Source of the DNA: ZC4RG30 sp035556135
GTDB lineage: Bacteria > Pseudomonadota > Gammaproteobacteria > Steroidobacterales > Steroidobacteraceae
Reading direction: 5' to 3'
DNA length: 64,000 nucleotides
Assembly (NCBI GenBank): GCA_035556135.1
Contig: DATMFO010000003.1
Coordinates: forward strand, 310,001 to 374,000
Shown: piece by piece, positions 44,801 through 52,331 of the stretch
Position numbering within the stretch: position 1 is the first letter of the stretch
How the letters are laid out: every line of letters begins with the position of its first letter
Notes under the pieces: model-generated
Seen by the model: only the letters and a program-made list of their open reading frames with translations
What the model was told of the DNA's origin: nothing
The model's database searches: none
Program-made: the position numbers and the translations under genes

Positions 44801-45364
44801 GCGCGTGTCGGCCACGCGGGACTCGGTCTCGCGGCGGCGCTCCTTGTAGCGGGAGATGCCGGCGGCCTCCTCGACAAAGGCGCGCATGTCGTCGCTGCGC
44901 GCCTCGATCACGCGCGAGATCATGCCCTGCTCGATGATGGCGTAGCTGCGCGAGCCGAGGCCGGTGCCCAGGAACAGCGTGGTGATGTCCTTGCGGCGGC
45001 AGCGCGAACCGTTGATGAAATAGGCGCTGTTGCCATCGCGCGAGACCACGCGCTTCAGCGAGATCTCGTTGTAGTTGGCGTAGGTGCCGCCGATCTTGCC
45101 GTCGCTGTTGTCGAACACCAGCTCCACCGATGCCGTGCCCACGGGCCGGCGGCCGCCGGAGCCGTTGAAGATCACATCGGTCATGGAGTCGCCGCGCAGG
45201 TGCCGGGCGGACAGCTCGCCCATCACCCAGCGCACGGCGTCGATGATGTTGGACTTGCCGCAGCCGTTGGGACCGACCACCCCGGTGAGGTTGGTGGCGA
45301 AGGGAACGGCGGTGGGTTCGACGAAGGACTTGAAGCCGGCGAGCTTTACTCTGGTCAGGCGCAT
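41867..45364 (-). CDS. smc: Chromosome segregation protein SMC
   Basis: SMC is the condensin ATPase that compacts and segregates the nucleoid with ScpA/ScpB. The 1165-residue protein has the N-terminal ATP head (MRLTRVKLAGFKSFVEPT; Walker A GVVGPNGCGKSN). It continues with a long coiled coil, a hinge (around VTAQLEVERGWERGVEAVLG), and a second coiled coil. The C-terminal head carries signature QLSGGEKALTAVALVFSIF and Walker B PFCLLDEVDAPLDEHNVSRF. An SMC rather than MukB system, with zipA and ligA downstream, fits a non-enteric gammaproteobacterium. It is divergent from queF with 66 bases between. Confidence 0.97.
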   Translation of the reverse strand: MRLTRVKLAGFKSFVEPTAVPFATNLTGVVGPNGCGKSNIIDAVRWVMGELSARHLRGDSMTDVIFNGSGGRRPVGTASVELVFDNSDGKIGGTYANYNEISLKRVVSRDGNSAYFINGSRCRRKDITTLFLGTGLGSRSYAIIEQGMISRVIEARSDDMRAFVEEAAGISRYKERRRETESRVADTRENMERLQDLRDEVEKQIRHLTRQANQARRYQDLKNDEQRLSAEVLALRLREIDSGAAINDKAMRDADLSLQEALAAQRAAEAAVEKQREFQFGANERVNAVQGSFYQQGAEVARTEQMLAHTRELRDRQKRELSQAREMLADVSGQLARDEARVEALRSEIAALDPGAEAAQETEARAQAEFEAAEGELRTWQENWEGFNRELGGTYQTTQVERTRIEQLDDQLRRLAAQSDRLAVEREQLIAAGASAELGQLEERERAAHAADESLQQELTACLAELQELRSRQHETERELEHARTEREKARSEKVSLDALQKAALGETDREAGKWLSAVGLDSRPRVTAQLEVERGWERGVEAVLGDALEAVQVDSLDEVAGRLTELAGGHVMLVEGAGADAGTGSSLASRVRGPASVLRRLARVETAASLHEALQRRHALGENESLVTADGIWVGRDWLRVARGRDAHAGVLERENRIRALRGICESAEIAVVEVEQRLASVRGQVAAAETRRDELQRQIQGAHRAYSEARGTLEAARGRNQQATQRLQRLDRETTDIGAEREKAQQLLERSRAALDEATARLEQLESRRAEMESEREERRALAAAARDAAGQARAHARELLIQLEGRRSSESSLAATLTRMQEQRTQLATRQEQLEAELAGGDEPVQQIAVQLNELLERKLELEGELSAARRDLEAVDAELRELDEKRLLAERRVGSAREALEGAKFAAQETRLRRESLVEQFAQTRMVLEEVLAELSSEATILDREDRLAAVQADVQKLGAVNLAAIDELKEQGERKEFLDAQWKDLTEALESLEEAMRKIDRETRTRFESTFERINDGLKEKFPRLFGGGSAYLELVGEDVLTAGVAVMARPPGKRNSTISQLSGGEKALTAVALVFSIFDLNPAPFCLLDEVDAPLDEHNVSRFCDIVREMSGRVQFIFITHNKTTMELAEQLVGVTMHEPGVSRLVSVDVDEAVRLAAV

Positions 45365-45430
45365 CTGGGGTGAATCCGGGATCCCGCGTCAAAAATCGAA
45401 GCGGCCTAGTGTAGATTAGTTGCACCGACC

Positions 45431-45820
45431 ATGAGCACCCAACCCGCAGCGTCCATCGAGACCTTTCCCAACCCCCAGCCGGGGCGCGACTACACCATCC
45501 GCATGAACATGCCGGAGTTCACCTGCCTGTGCCCGAAGACAGGGCAGCCGGACTTCGCCACGCTCAAGCTCGAATACGTGCCCGATGAGCTCTGCGTGGA
45601 GCTGAAAGCCCTGAAGCTCTACCTCTGGTCCTTCCGCAACCGCGGCTGTTTCCACGAGGCCGTCACCAACGAGATCCTCGACCACCTGGCCGGCGCCACC
45701 GCGCCGCGCTTCATGCGGCTGACTGCGGAGTTCTATGTGCGCGGCGGCATCTACACCACCGTCATCGCGGAGCAGGCAAAGCCTGGCTGGCAGCCGCCGG
45801 TGCAGGTGCGCCTGCCCTGA
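45431..45820 (+). CDS. queF: NADPH-dependent 7-cyano-7-deazaguanine reductase QueF (type I)
   Basis: QueF reduces preQ0 to preQ1 on the queuosine tRNA-modification pathway. The 129-residue product is the short, unimodular YkvM type rather than the double-length E. coli type. The catalytic Cys, about 34, is in EFTCLCPKTGQPDFATL. The family block PDELCVELKALKLYLWSFRN contains the substrate-binding Glu, and GCFHEAVTNEI follows. It is monocistronic in appearance, divergent from smc. Confidence 0.96.
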   Translation: MSTQPAASIETFPNPQPGRDYTIRMNMPEFTCLCPKTGQPDFATLKLEYVPDELCVELKALKLYLWSFRNRGCFHEAVTNEILDHLAGATAPRFMRLTAEFYVRGGIYTTVIAEQAKPGWQPPVQVRLP

Positions 45821-45840
45821 AAACCGCCCTCGCGCACCCC

Positions 45841-45868
45841 TGTACAGCCGGGGGTGGGCCTGTATAAT
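45841..45868 (+). promoter_or_regulatory. Candidate dksA promoter
   Basis: TGTACA (45841-45846) and a perfect TATAAT (45863-45868) are 16 bases apart, upstream of dksA. The -10 lies 43 bases before the ATG, and a GGGAG ribosome binding site is present. Confidence 0.6.
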
Positions 45869-45911
45869 CCCGCGTCCTTTCAGGACCGTAGGGATCGCAC
45901 GGGAGCCGAAG

Positions 45912-46646
45912 ATGGCGGCGAAGAAATCAGCGCCCAAGGTCAAGCCAAAGAAGCCGGCAACGGCCAGGGCTGCTTCATCGACTGCGAAGAGCGCCAGGAA
46001 GGCTGCTGCGCCCGCGAAAAAACCCGCCAAGGCAAGTGCCGCGGCGTCACCCCGGCCAGTGAGTCCGGCCTCCAGGGCCGCCCCTGCCGGCAAACCTGCC
46101 ACCGAACCCCAGAAGACCCACAACTCAGTGCCCAGCAAACAGACTCCCCCGGCCACGCCCCGCGGTTCCACCTTCGAACCTGTCGAGGAAGCCGAAGCCA
46201 GCGACAACCTGCTGGCTGGCCCACGCAATGTACAGCCCTACGTCGTCAAGCGCGGCGAGCAGTACATGAGCAAGGAACAGCACGAACACTTCCGCCGCAT
46301 CCTGCTCGACTGGAAGCGCGACCTGATGATGGAGGTCGACCGCACCGTCTCGCACATGAAGGATGAGGCAGCCAACTTCCCCGACCCGAACGACCGCGCC
46401 ACGCAGGAAGAGGAATTCAGCCTCGAGCTGCGCACGCGCGACCGTGAGCGCAAGCTGATCCGCAAGATCGACGAGGCGCTGGCGCGCATCGAGGACGGCT
46501 CCTACGGCTACTGCCTGGAGACCGGCGAGCAGATCGGCGTGAAGCGCCTGGAAGCGCGGCCGGTGGCCACGCTGTCCATCGAGGCGCAGGAACGCCGTGA
46601 ACGCCGCGAGAAGCAGTACGGCGACCGGGACGACCGCTACCGCTAG
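45912..46646 (+). CDS. dksA: RNA polymerase-binding transcription factor DksA, long-tailed and Zn-cysteine-poor
   Basis: DksA enters the secondary channel of RNA polymerase and potentiates ppGpp. The 244-residue product (ATG 45912) has the DksA coiled coil with the tip motif DPNDRA (DxxDxA, about 158-163) intact. Two features stand out. First, an N-terminal extension of about 100 residues is rich in Lys, Ala and Pro (MAAKKSAPKVKPKKPATARA at the start); E. coli DksA is 151 residues in total. Second, the zinc finger keeps only its first Cys (Cys201 in GYCLETGEQIG), and the other three positions are Thr/Gly, Ser and Ala-like (ATLSIEAQ). Such variants are known among Proteobacteria. gluQ begins within its last codons. 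Confidence 0.94.
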   Translation: MAAKKSAPKVKPKKPATARAASSTAKSARKAAAPAKKPAKASAAASPRPVSPASRAAPAGKPATEPQKTHNSVPSKQTPPATPRGSTFEPVEEAEASDNLLAGPRNVQPYVVKRGEQYMSKEQHEHFRRILLDWKRDLMMEVDRTVSHMKDEAANFPDPNDRATQEEEFSLELRTRDRERKLIRKIDEALARIEDGSYGYCLETGEQIGVKRLEARPVATLSIEAQERRERREKQYGDRDDRYR

Positions 46647-47517
46647 CACCGGGGCGGCGGCCCGTCGCGGCCGCTTCGCGCCCACTCCAAGTGGCCTGCT
46701 GCACAAGGGCTCGCTGCTGGCCGCCGTGGCGAGCTGGCTGGATGCGCGCGCGCAGGGCCATGCCTGGCTGGTGCGCATGGAAGACCTCGACACTCCGCGC
46801 GTGGTGCCCGGCATGGCCGATGCCATCCTCGCCACGCTCGATCGGTTCGGTCTGCATCCGGACGGACCGGTGCTCTTCCAGTCCACCCGCACCGCCGCCT
46901 ATCGCGAGGCCCTGCAATCCCTCATCGATGCTGGCCGCGCCTACGCCTGCCGCTGCCGGCGTGGCGAACGCACCGGCGCGGGCAGCTGCCGGTGCCGCGG
47001 CCTCGCCCTCGATGGCTCCGACTGCGCCTGGCGCCTGCACATCGACTCACCCATGCTGGCCTTCGAGGATGCCATCCAGGGCCCCTGTTCCTACGCCACC
47101 GCGGTGCTGGGAGATCCGGTGCTGTTCCGTCGCGACGGCATTGCCGCCTACCAGCTTGCGGTGGTCGTCGACGACGCCTTCCAGGGCATCACCGACGTCG
47201 TACGCGGCGCGGACCTGCTGGAGAGCACGGCATGGCAGGTGGCCGTCGGCGCGGCGCTGGGACTGCCACAGCCGCACTACGCGCACGTGCCGGTGCTGAC
47301 GGAGCCCGGCGGCGCCAAGCTGGCCAAGTCGCGGCGTTCCCTGCCGCTGGACGGCCTGGACCCGCAGCCCGCCCTGGCTGAAATCCTCAGCCTGCTGGGG
47401 ATCTCCCTGCCGGAGGAATTGAAAGCTGCCCCGGTCAGTGACATGCTGCACTGGTCCGTGCCACACTGGAGCCCGGTTAGGATGACCGGCATTCGCGCGA
47501 TGGCGCTGCCGAATTGA
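46597..47517 (+). CDS. gluQ: Glutamyl-Q tRNA(Asp) synthetase GluQ
   Basis: GluQ (YadB) attaches glutamate to the queuosine base of tRNA-Asp, so it acts downstream of the QueF pathway in the same window. The 306-residue frame contains the catalytic core RGRFAPTPSGLLHKGSLLAA (HIGH-like HKGS, residues about 36-39). Cysteine pairs follow in CRCRRGERTGAGSCRCRG where the family binds zinc. The KMSKS-like AKLAKSRRSLPL closes the active site. The anticodon-binding domain of GluRS is absent, as expected. The only start codon available before the core is the GTG at 46597, inside dksA, giving a 50-base overlap. dksA-gluQ adjacency is conserved in gammaproteobacteria. Confidence 0.93.
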   Translation: MNAARSSTATGTTATASTGAAARRGRFAPTPSGLLHKGSLLAAVASWLDARAQGHAWLVRMEDLDTPRVVPGMADAILATLDRFGLHPDGPVLFQSTRTAAYREALQSLIDAGRAYACRCRRGERTGAGSCRCRGLALDGSDCAWRLHIDSPMLAFEDAIQGPCSYATAVLGDPVLFRRDGIAAYQLAVVVDDAFQGITDVVRGADLLESTAWQVAVGAALGLPQPHYAHVPVLTEPGGAKLAKSRRSLPLDGLDPQPALAEILSLLGISLPEELKAAPVSDMLHWSVPHWSPVRMTGIRAMALPN

Positions 47518-47576
47518 ACATATTGTCGGCATGCCCAAAGCGCCACGGTCCGCACTGCAGTGCATGAGGAGCGGGG

Positions 47577-47909
47577 ATGAGCGAGCCCAGGGTCGTCAAG
47601 AAATATCCCAATCGCCGTCTGTACGACACGGTGGAGAGCCGGTACATCACGCTGGCGGACATCCGGCGCCTCGTGATCGAGCGCATCGACTTCGTGGTGA
47701 TCGACAAGAAGACGCAGGCAGACATCACGCGCAGCATCCTGTTGCAGGTCATCGCAGAGCAGGAGCATGGCAGCCAGCCGATGATGAGCCGCGAGTTCCT
47801 GTCACAGGTCATCCGCAGCTACGGCACGCCCGTGCAGAGCGGCATGACCGGTTACCTCGAACAGTCCGTGCGCCAGTTCCCCGGCAATGAGGGAATCGGC
47901 GCGCGCTGA
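47577..47909 (+). CDS. phaR: Polyhydroxyalkanoate synthesis repressor PhaR
   Basis: PhaR binds DNA and polyhydroxybutyrate granules and represses phasin synthesis until polymer accumulates. The 110-residue product has the N-terminal DNA-binding domain VKKYPNRRLYDTVESRYITL and the PHB-accumulation domain (DFVVIDKKTQADITRSILLQ, then ADITRSILLQVIAEQE overlapping it). It is shorter than the 180-residue Cupriavidus protein but ends naturally. A strong AGGAG site precedes the ATG. No pha structural genes are in the window. It converges on tamB with eight bases between the stops. Confidence 0.9.
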   Translation: MSEPRVVKKYPNRRLYDTVESRYITLADIRRLVIERIDFVVIDKKTQADITRSILLQVIAEQEHGSQPMMSREFLSQVIRSYGTPVQSGMTGYLEQSVRQFPGNEGIGAR

Positions 47910-47917
47910 GCCCGGGC

Positions 47918-50900
47918 TCAGTCGTAGTCGATGGTGTAGATGAGGTCCAGCGCGGTGGCCTCACCCGTCTCGCCGCGCAGCGTCAGGCGGCGCGTCAGGT
48001 CGTAGAACACATACAACGTGCTCGCCGCGCCAGACAGCCCGGCCTCATACGTCACGTACAGCTTGTCCGAGATGCGCTTGCCGATCGACAGCGCCGAGTC
48101 ATCCAGCCCGAGCTCATCCACTCCCAGGTCATCCGAAAGGCTGCTCACCGCTCGTCCGGCCAGCAGGCCCAGCGCGGCACGTTGCATCGAGGTGCCCTCG
48201 CCTTCGCCGACCGCTGTTGCGCGGCCCAGCACCACCCAGGAAAGCTTCTCGGCCTCGGGCAACGGCGGATCGGAATACAGCTCCACGCGGGGTGCCAGCA
48301 GCGTGCCGGTGACGCGCACACCGGCACGCACCTCGATCTCGGGGCGTATGGCCAGCAGGTTCAGCGCCGGATTGGTGTACGAGCCGTTGAAGGCCACGAT
48401 GCCGGTCTCGACATTCAGCGCCTGGCCCCAGGCGCGATACCGCCCTTCGTCGGTACGCACCTCGCCGAACACCGCGAAGGGCTGGCCCGGGTTGGTGGAA
48501 CTGCGCACGGTGAGCTCGCCCTCCAGCCGCGTCGTGATGCCCTGCCCGTGCAGCGCCAGGTCGCGGCCGAGATCGATGGTCAGCTCCACGTCCATGCGCC
48601 GCGTGGCCTGCAGTCCGCCGCGCGGCCCATCGACGGCCAGCGCCTCCACGGCCTCCAGCGGTTCGTCCCCGCGCAGCACGATCACATCGTCGCCCAGCGT
48701 GGCTGCACCGGCTTCCGGCAGCAGGATGGTGGCCCGGTCCACGGTGAGTTCGCCACGCACGCGCAATGCGCCTTCGGCCAGTGCCGCGCGCAGCTGGCCG
48801 CTGAGACTCAGCTGGCGGTCATTGCGCACCAGCACCTGCATGCGATCGAGCCTGGCCTCAAGGTCCACGACGATGCCCGTGTAACCCGGCGCGGCTGCAC
48901 CCACACCGCTCCAGTCGATCTGGCCGCTGACACGCATGCTGCCGCGCGCCCCTGGCGCCTGGGTGCGGTTGCCGCTGATGCCGGGAACGTAGGCCTTGCT
49001 GCCGGTACCGCCCTGGAATGCCAGTTCTTCCAGGCGCAGCCGGTTGCCTTCGAAGGCGGCGCGGAGCGTGCCCTCGTGCAGCTCCACACCGTCGAGCACG
49101 GAGCGGATGTTCATGCCGCTGCCCTCGACCGGGCCACGCAGTTCGGGCTGCTGCAGCGTGCCGCCCAGCTGAAGGTCTGCCTGCAGGCGTCCCTGCATGC
49201 GCCAGCCCGGCGGGGCGAAGAAGCCCCACACACCCATGTCTTCCAGCCGCGCCTGCACATTGCCTGACAGCGGCGCGTCGCCGCCGAATCTCCAGCCGCC
49301 GGATTCGCGCTCCAGTCGCGTGGCCGCACGGGCGCTGACGGCACCGGCGTTGGCGGTATCCCACTCCAGCGCCAGCGAGACTTCCTCATCGGCAGACTGC
49401 ACGCGTACGTCGAAGGTGCGCAGGCCGGCGGCGGTGCCTTCTTCGGTGCGCGGCTGCAGCGGCTCCAGTTCACCGCGCAGTGCGGGGCCCAGCAGCCATA
49501 CATCCCCGGCATCACGGTGCAGGTGCACGTCTACTGCCAGCTCCTCATCCAGCTGCAGGTTCCATTCGCCGCCGATCACCAGGTCCGTGCGCACGCCCGC
49601 GTTCTCCAGCGGACCTGGCGGTTCGGCAAGGCGCAGCTGGTCGAGCCAGCCGGGCTGCAGTCCACTCACCGTTCCCTTGCTCTGGACGGTGAGCACCTCG
49701 CCTGACTTACGCCATAGCAGAGGTTCCCACGCAAGCTCGAGGTCCTGCGCAGGCGCGGCAGTGCCTGCCGGGGGCGAGAGCGTGAGCATCCCCGCCGTGG
49801 CGCGCAGTTCCAGGCCCGCGCCGGTGGCGACGTCCAGCAGCAGGCCATCACTTACCTGCAGCTGCCAAGGTCCGGCCTGTCCGGGCAGGATGGCGGCCGC
49901 GCGCAGCTGCTGCACGGTGAATTGCCAGGCCGGTGCGCGCGCCGGGGCCGCGGCCTGCTTCATGTCGACCTGCACGTCCAGGTCAGTGCCGATTTCGTTG
50001 AGACGCAGGTCGCCGTTGATTGCGAGGCTGGCGGCGGCGAGATTGCCCTGCACGGCGGCATCCAGGCTGTCGACGTCGAGTACCAGCGCACTGGCGTCGT
50101 CACTGCCAGGCAGTTCGACGTGGAAGCCCTGTGCTGCCAGCTTCATGTCCATGCGCAGCCCGGGATGACGCGCGGGCCTCGCGAAGCCTTCCAGCCACTG
50201 CCTCCAGCCACCCTGCCACTGCGCGTCGAGATGGGCGCCGCCAGTGGCCTCCATCGCAGGCAGGCTTTCGCCCACCAGGGGCAGGTCGCGCAGCCAGGCC
50301 AGCACTTCATCCGCGGATTCCAGCCGCACCACCAGCGAGCCGCCACCTGACTGGCGGCGCATGTTGGCATCCGCATCCAGCGCCAGGCCCGGCGCTGCAG
50401 CAGTGACTTTCGCCTGGATGGCGTTGAAGTCCGGCAGCGCCACGTCGATGCCGCTGCCATCGACAGTGGCGCCGAAGGCATCCAGGTGCACGCGTGTGAC
50501 CTGCAGTCGCGCAGGCGTCCAGCGTCCCTCGGCCACCACCTGGCGCAGCTCCCATTGCGCACGCGGCGCGTCGGCGCCGCCTTGTGCCAGCACGTTGCTG
50601 CCGATGTCTGCGTCGAAGCGCAGGCCGCGCTCCAGGTCGCCCGCCACGTTGAGTTCGCCGCCCAGTTCCGCAGGCCCTCCGGCCAGGTCGCGATGGATGC
50701 GTCGCAGCGGCAGTGCGCGCATGGAAGCCTGCAGCTGCACCGCGCGGGAGTCCGCTTCCCACGTGCCGCTGGCCTGCAAGCTGCCCTGCCCGGTCTGCAG
50801 CGCGAATTGCCGCGCATCAACGCGGCCTGGCGAGGCATCGATGGTCGCCTGCAGGCGATCCAGCGGCAGGCGGTCCGCATCCAGCGGTCCGGCCAGTGCA

Positions 50901-52324
50901 TTCTGCAGCTCCGCCTTTGCCTGCCACGTGCCCGCGGTGGATGCGTCGGTGGCCGGATCCACAGACACGGTGCCGTCCAGTCGTGTTTCGGGCAGCGACT
51001 CGAGCAGCGGCTGCAGGTTCAGCGCCTGCAGTTGAAGACGCAGCGTGGGCGCAAGCGGCTCCCCCAGGGGGAGGCGCCCTGCCAGCTGCACGACACCTGC
51101 CGGACCGGCGCCGGCAAGCTCCAGGCGCGCCGCATCGATCACGGCGAGTTCGGTGGACAACGCGCCGCGCAGCTCCGCCAATGCGAGGGGCAGGCCGCCG
51201 CGATCCCACGCGGCGGGAACTGCATTGCGCAGCATCAGCTGCAGGTTCCAGTCCTGCGGTTCGCGGCCAGGCCCCGGCTCCACGGTGGCCTCCGTGTCGA
51301 TCAGCGTGCGGGGTGCGCTGGCGTGGAAGGCGCCGGCATTGAGACGGTGCGCCTGCAGCGCCAGCGCCTCCACGGGCTGTTCGCGCCAGGGGTGCACCGT
51401 GGCCTGCAGGTGCAGGAAGGCTGGCTGACCTGCACTGCCCGCGCCGTCGGCAGTCAGGGCTGCGCCCTGCACGGCCAACGGTGCAGCTTCCTCGAGCAGG
51501 TTGCGTGGGTCAGGCGCCCACTCCACACCTTGCTCGCGTGCGTCAAGGCGCAGGGCGAGCGGAGCCGCCGCCTCCTCCTTCAGCGCGCCATCCGCCTGCA
51601 GGCCCACCAGCATGGCCAGCGGGATGCCGGGCACCGGGTCTCGCAACGCGGCGGCCAGGCGCAGCTGCAGCGTGAGCTCATGCGCGTGCAGCAGTGCCTG
51701 TGCCTGTGCATGGCTCTGACCGTACTGCATCCCCTCCAGGCGCAGCGCATGATGCTCGCCATTGAAGCGATAGCCCGCGCCGACCTGCTCGATGACCTGC
51801 GCGCTTTCGCTGCCATCCTCCCCGATGGACCGGATTTCCAGCCGCCCGATGGCCAGCGGCACGGTGAGCTTCACCGGCAGCGTGATCTCATCCGGCATCA
51901 CGAATGGCTCCTCCGGCGGCGGCTCCGCCACCGGGCTCAGGCGCACCAGGATGCGTCGCGCCAGCAGCGTGCGGATGCGCAGGTCGCGGTCGAGCAGTTC
52001 CCGCAATGACCAGTCCAGTGACAGGCCCTCGATGCGCAGTGCGATGCCTGGACGCTCCCACTCGATGAGCGCAATGCTGCCGCCGGCGGAGATGGATCCG
52101 CGCGCATCCTCGAAGACCAGCACCTGCTCCGCCGGCAGGAAGCGCTGTGCCATCCGCAGTGCCCGTTCCAGCGAGCCGTCGCTGCTGGCCCACCACACCA
52201 GCAGTGCCGGCAGCGCCAGCAGCAGCAGGAGCAAGCCTCCCAGCCAGTACGGCCAGTGGCGCCGGCGTCGCGGTCGCCCTGCGGGAGCGGCTGTGGAGCT
52301 GGTTTCCGGCGCTGGTACGTTCAT
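47918..52324 (-). CDS. tamB: Translocation and assembly module subunit TamB
   Basis: TamB is an inner-membrane-anchored, periplasm-spanning beta-taco protein. It works with TamA in outer-membrane protein assembly and in phospholipid transport to the outer membrane. The 1468-residue product has a cytoplasmic Arg-rich N-terminus (GRPRRRRHW), one membrane anchor (GGLLLLLLALPALLVWW, residues about 30-46) and a very long repetitive beta-rich region. The C-terminal DUF490 domain contains GEVRTDEGRYRAWGQALNVE and SDDLGVDELGLDD, and it ends GETGEATALDLIYTIDYD. It starts eight bases after the tamA stop. Confidence 0.95.
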   Translation of the reverse strand: MNVPAPETSSTAAPAGRPRRRRHWPYWLGGLLLLLLALPALLVWWASSDGSLERALRMAQRFLPAEQVLVFEDARGSISAGGSIALIEWERPGIALRIEGLSLDWSLRELLDRDLRIRTLLARRILVRLSPVAEPPPEEPFVMPDEITLPVKLTVPLAIGRLEIRSIGEDGSESAQVIEQVGAGYRFNGEHHALRLEGMQYGQSHAQAQALLHAHELTLQLRLAAALRDPVPGIPLAMLVGLQADGALKEEAAAPLALRLDAREQGVEWAPDPRNLLEEAAPLAVQGAALTADGAGSAGQPAFLHLQATVHPWREQPVEALALQAHRLNAGAFHASAPRTLIDTEATVEPGPGREPQDWNLQLMLRNAVPAAWDRGGLPLALAELRGALSTELAVIDAARLELAGAGPAGVVQLAGRLPLGEPLAPTLRLQLQALNLQPLLESLPETRLDGTVSVDPATDASTAGTWQAKAELQNALAGPLDADRLPLDRLQATIDASPGRVDARQFALQTGQGSLQASGTWEADSRAVQLQASMRALPLRRIHRDLAGGPAELGGELNVAGDLERGLRFDADIGSNVLAQGGADAPRAQWELRQVVAEGRWTPARLQVTRVHLDAFGATVDGSGIDVALPDFNAIQAKVTAAAPGLALDADANMRRQSGGGSLVVRLESADEVLAWLRDLPLVGESLPAMEATGGAHLDAQWQGGWRQWLEGFARPARHPGLRMDMKLAAQGFHVELPGSDDASALVLDVDSLDAAVQGNLAAASLAINGDLRLNEIGTDLDVQVDMKQAAAPARAPAWQFTVQQLRAAAILPGQAGPWQLQVSDGLLLDVATGAGLELRATAGMLTLSPPAGTAAPAQDLELAWEPLLWRKSGEVLTVQSKGTVSGLQPGWLDQLRLAEPPGPLENAGVRTDLVIGGEWNLQLDEELAVDVHLHRDAGDVWLLGPALRGELEPLQPRTEEGTAAGLRTFDVRVQSADEEVSLALEWDTANAGAVSARAATRLERESGGWRFGGDAPLSGNVQARLEDMGVWGFFAPPGWRMQGRLQADLQLGGTLQQPELRGPVEGSGMNIRSVLDGVELHEGTLRAAFEGNRLRLEELAFQGGTGSKAYVPGISGNRTQAPGARGSMRVSGQIDWSGVGAAAPGYTGIVVDLEARLDRMQVLVRNDRQLSLSGQLRAALAEGALRVRGELTVDRATILLPEAGAATLGDDVIVLRGDEPLEAVEALAVDGPRGGLQATRRMDVELTIDLGRDLALHGQGITTRLEGELTVRSSTNPGQPFAVFGEVRTDEGRYRAWGQALNVETGIVAFNGSYTNPALNLLAIRPEIEVRAGVRVTGTLLAPRVELYSDPPLPEAEKLSWVVLGRATAVGEGEGTSMQRAALGLLAGRAVSSLSDDLGVDELGLDDSALSIGKRISDKLYVTYEAGLSGAASTLYVFYDLTRRLTLRGETGEATALDLIYTIDYD

Positions 52325-52331
52325 GAGGCGC

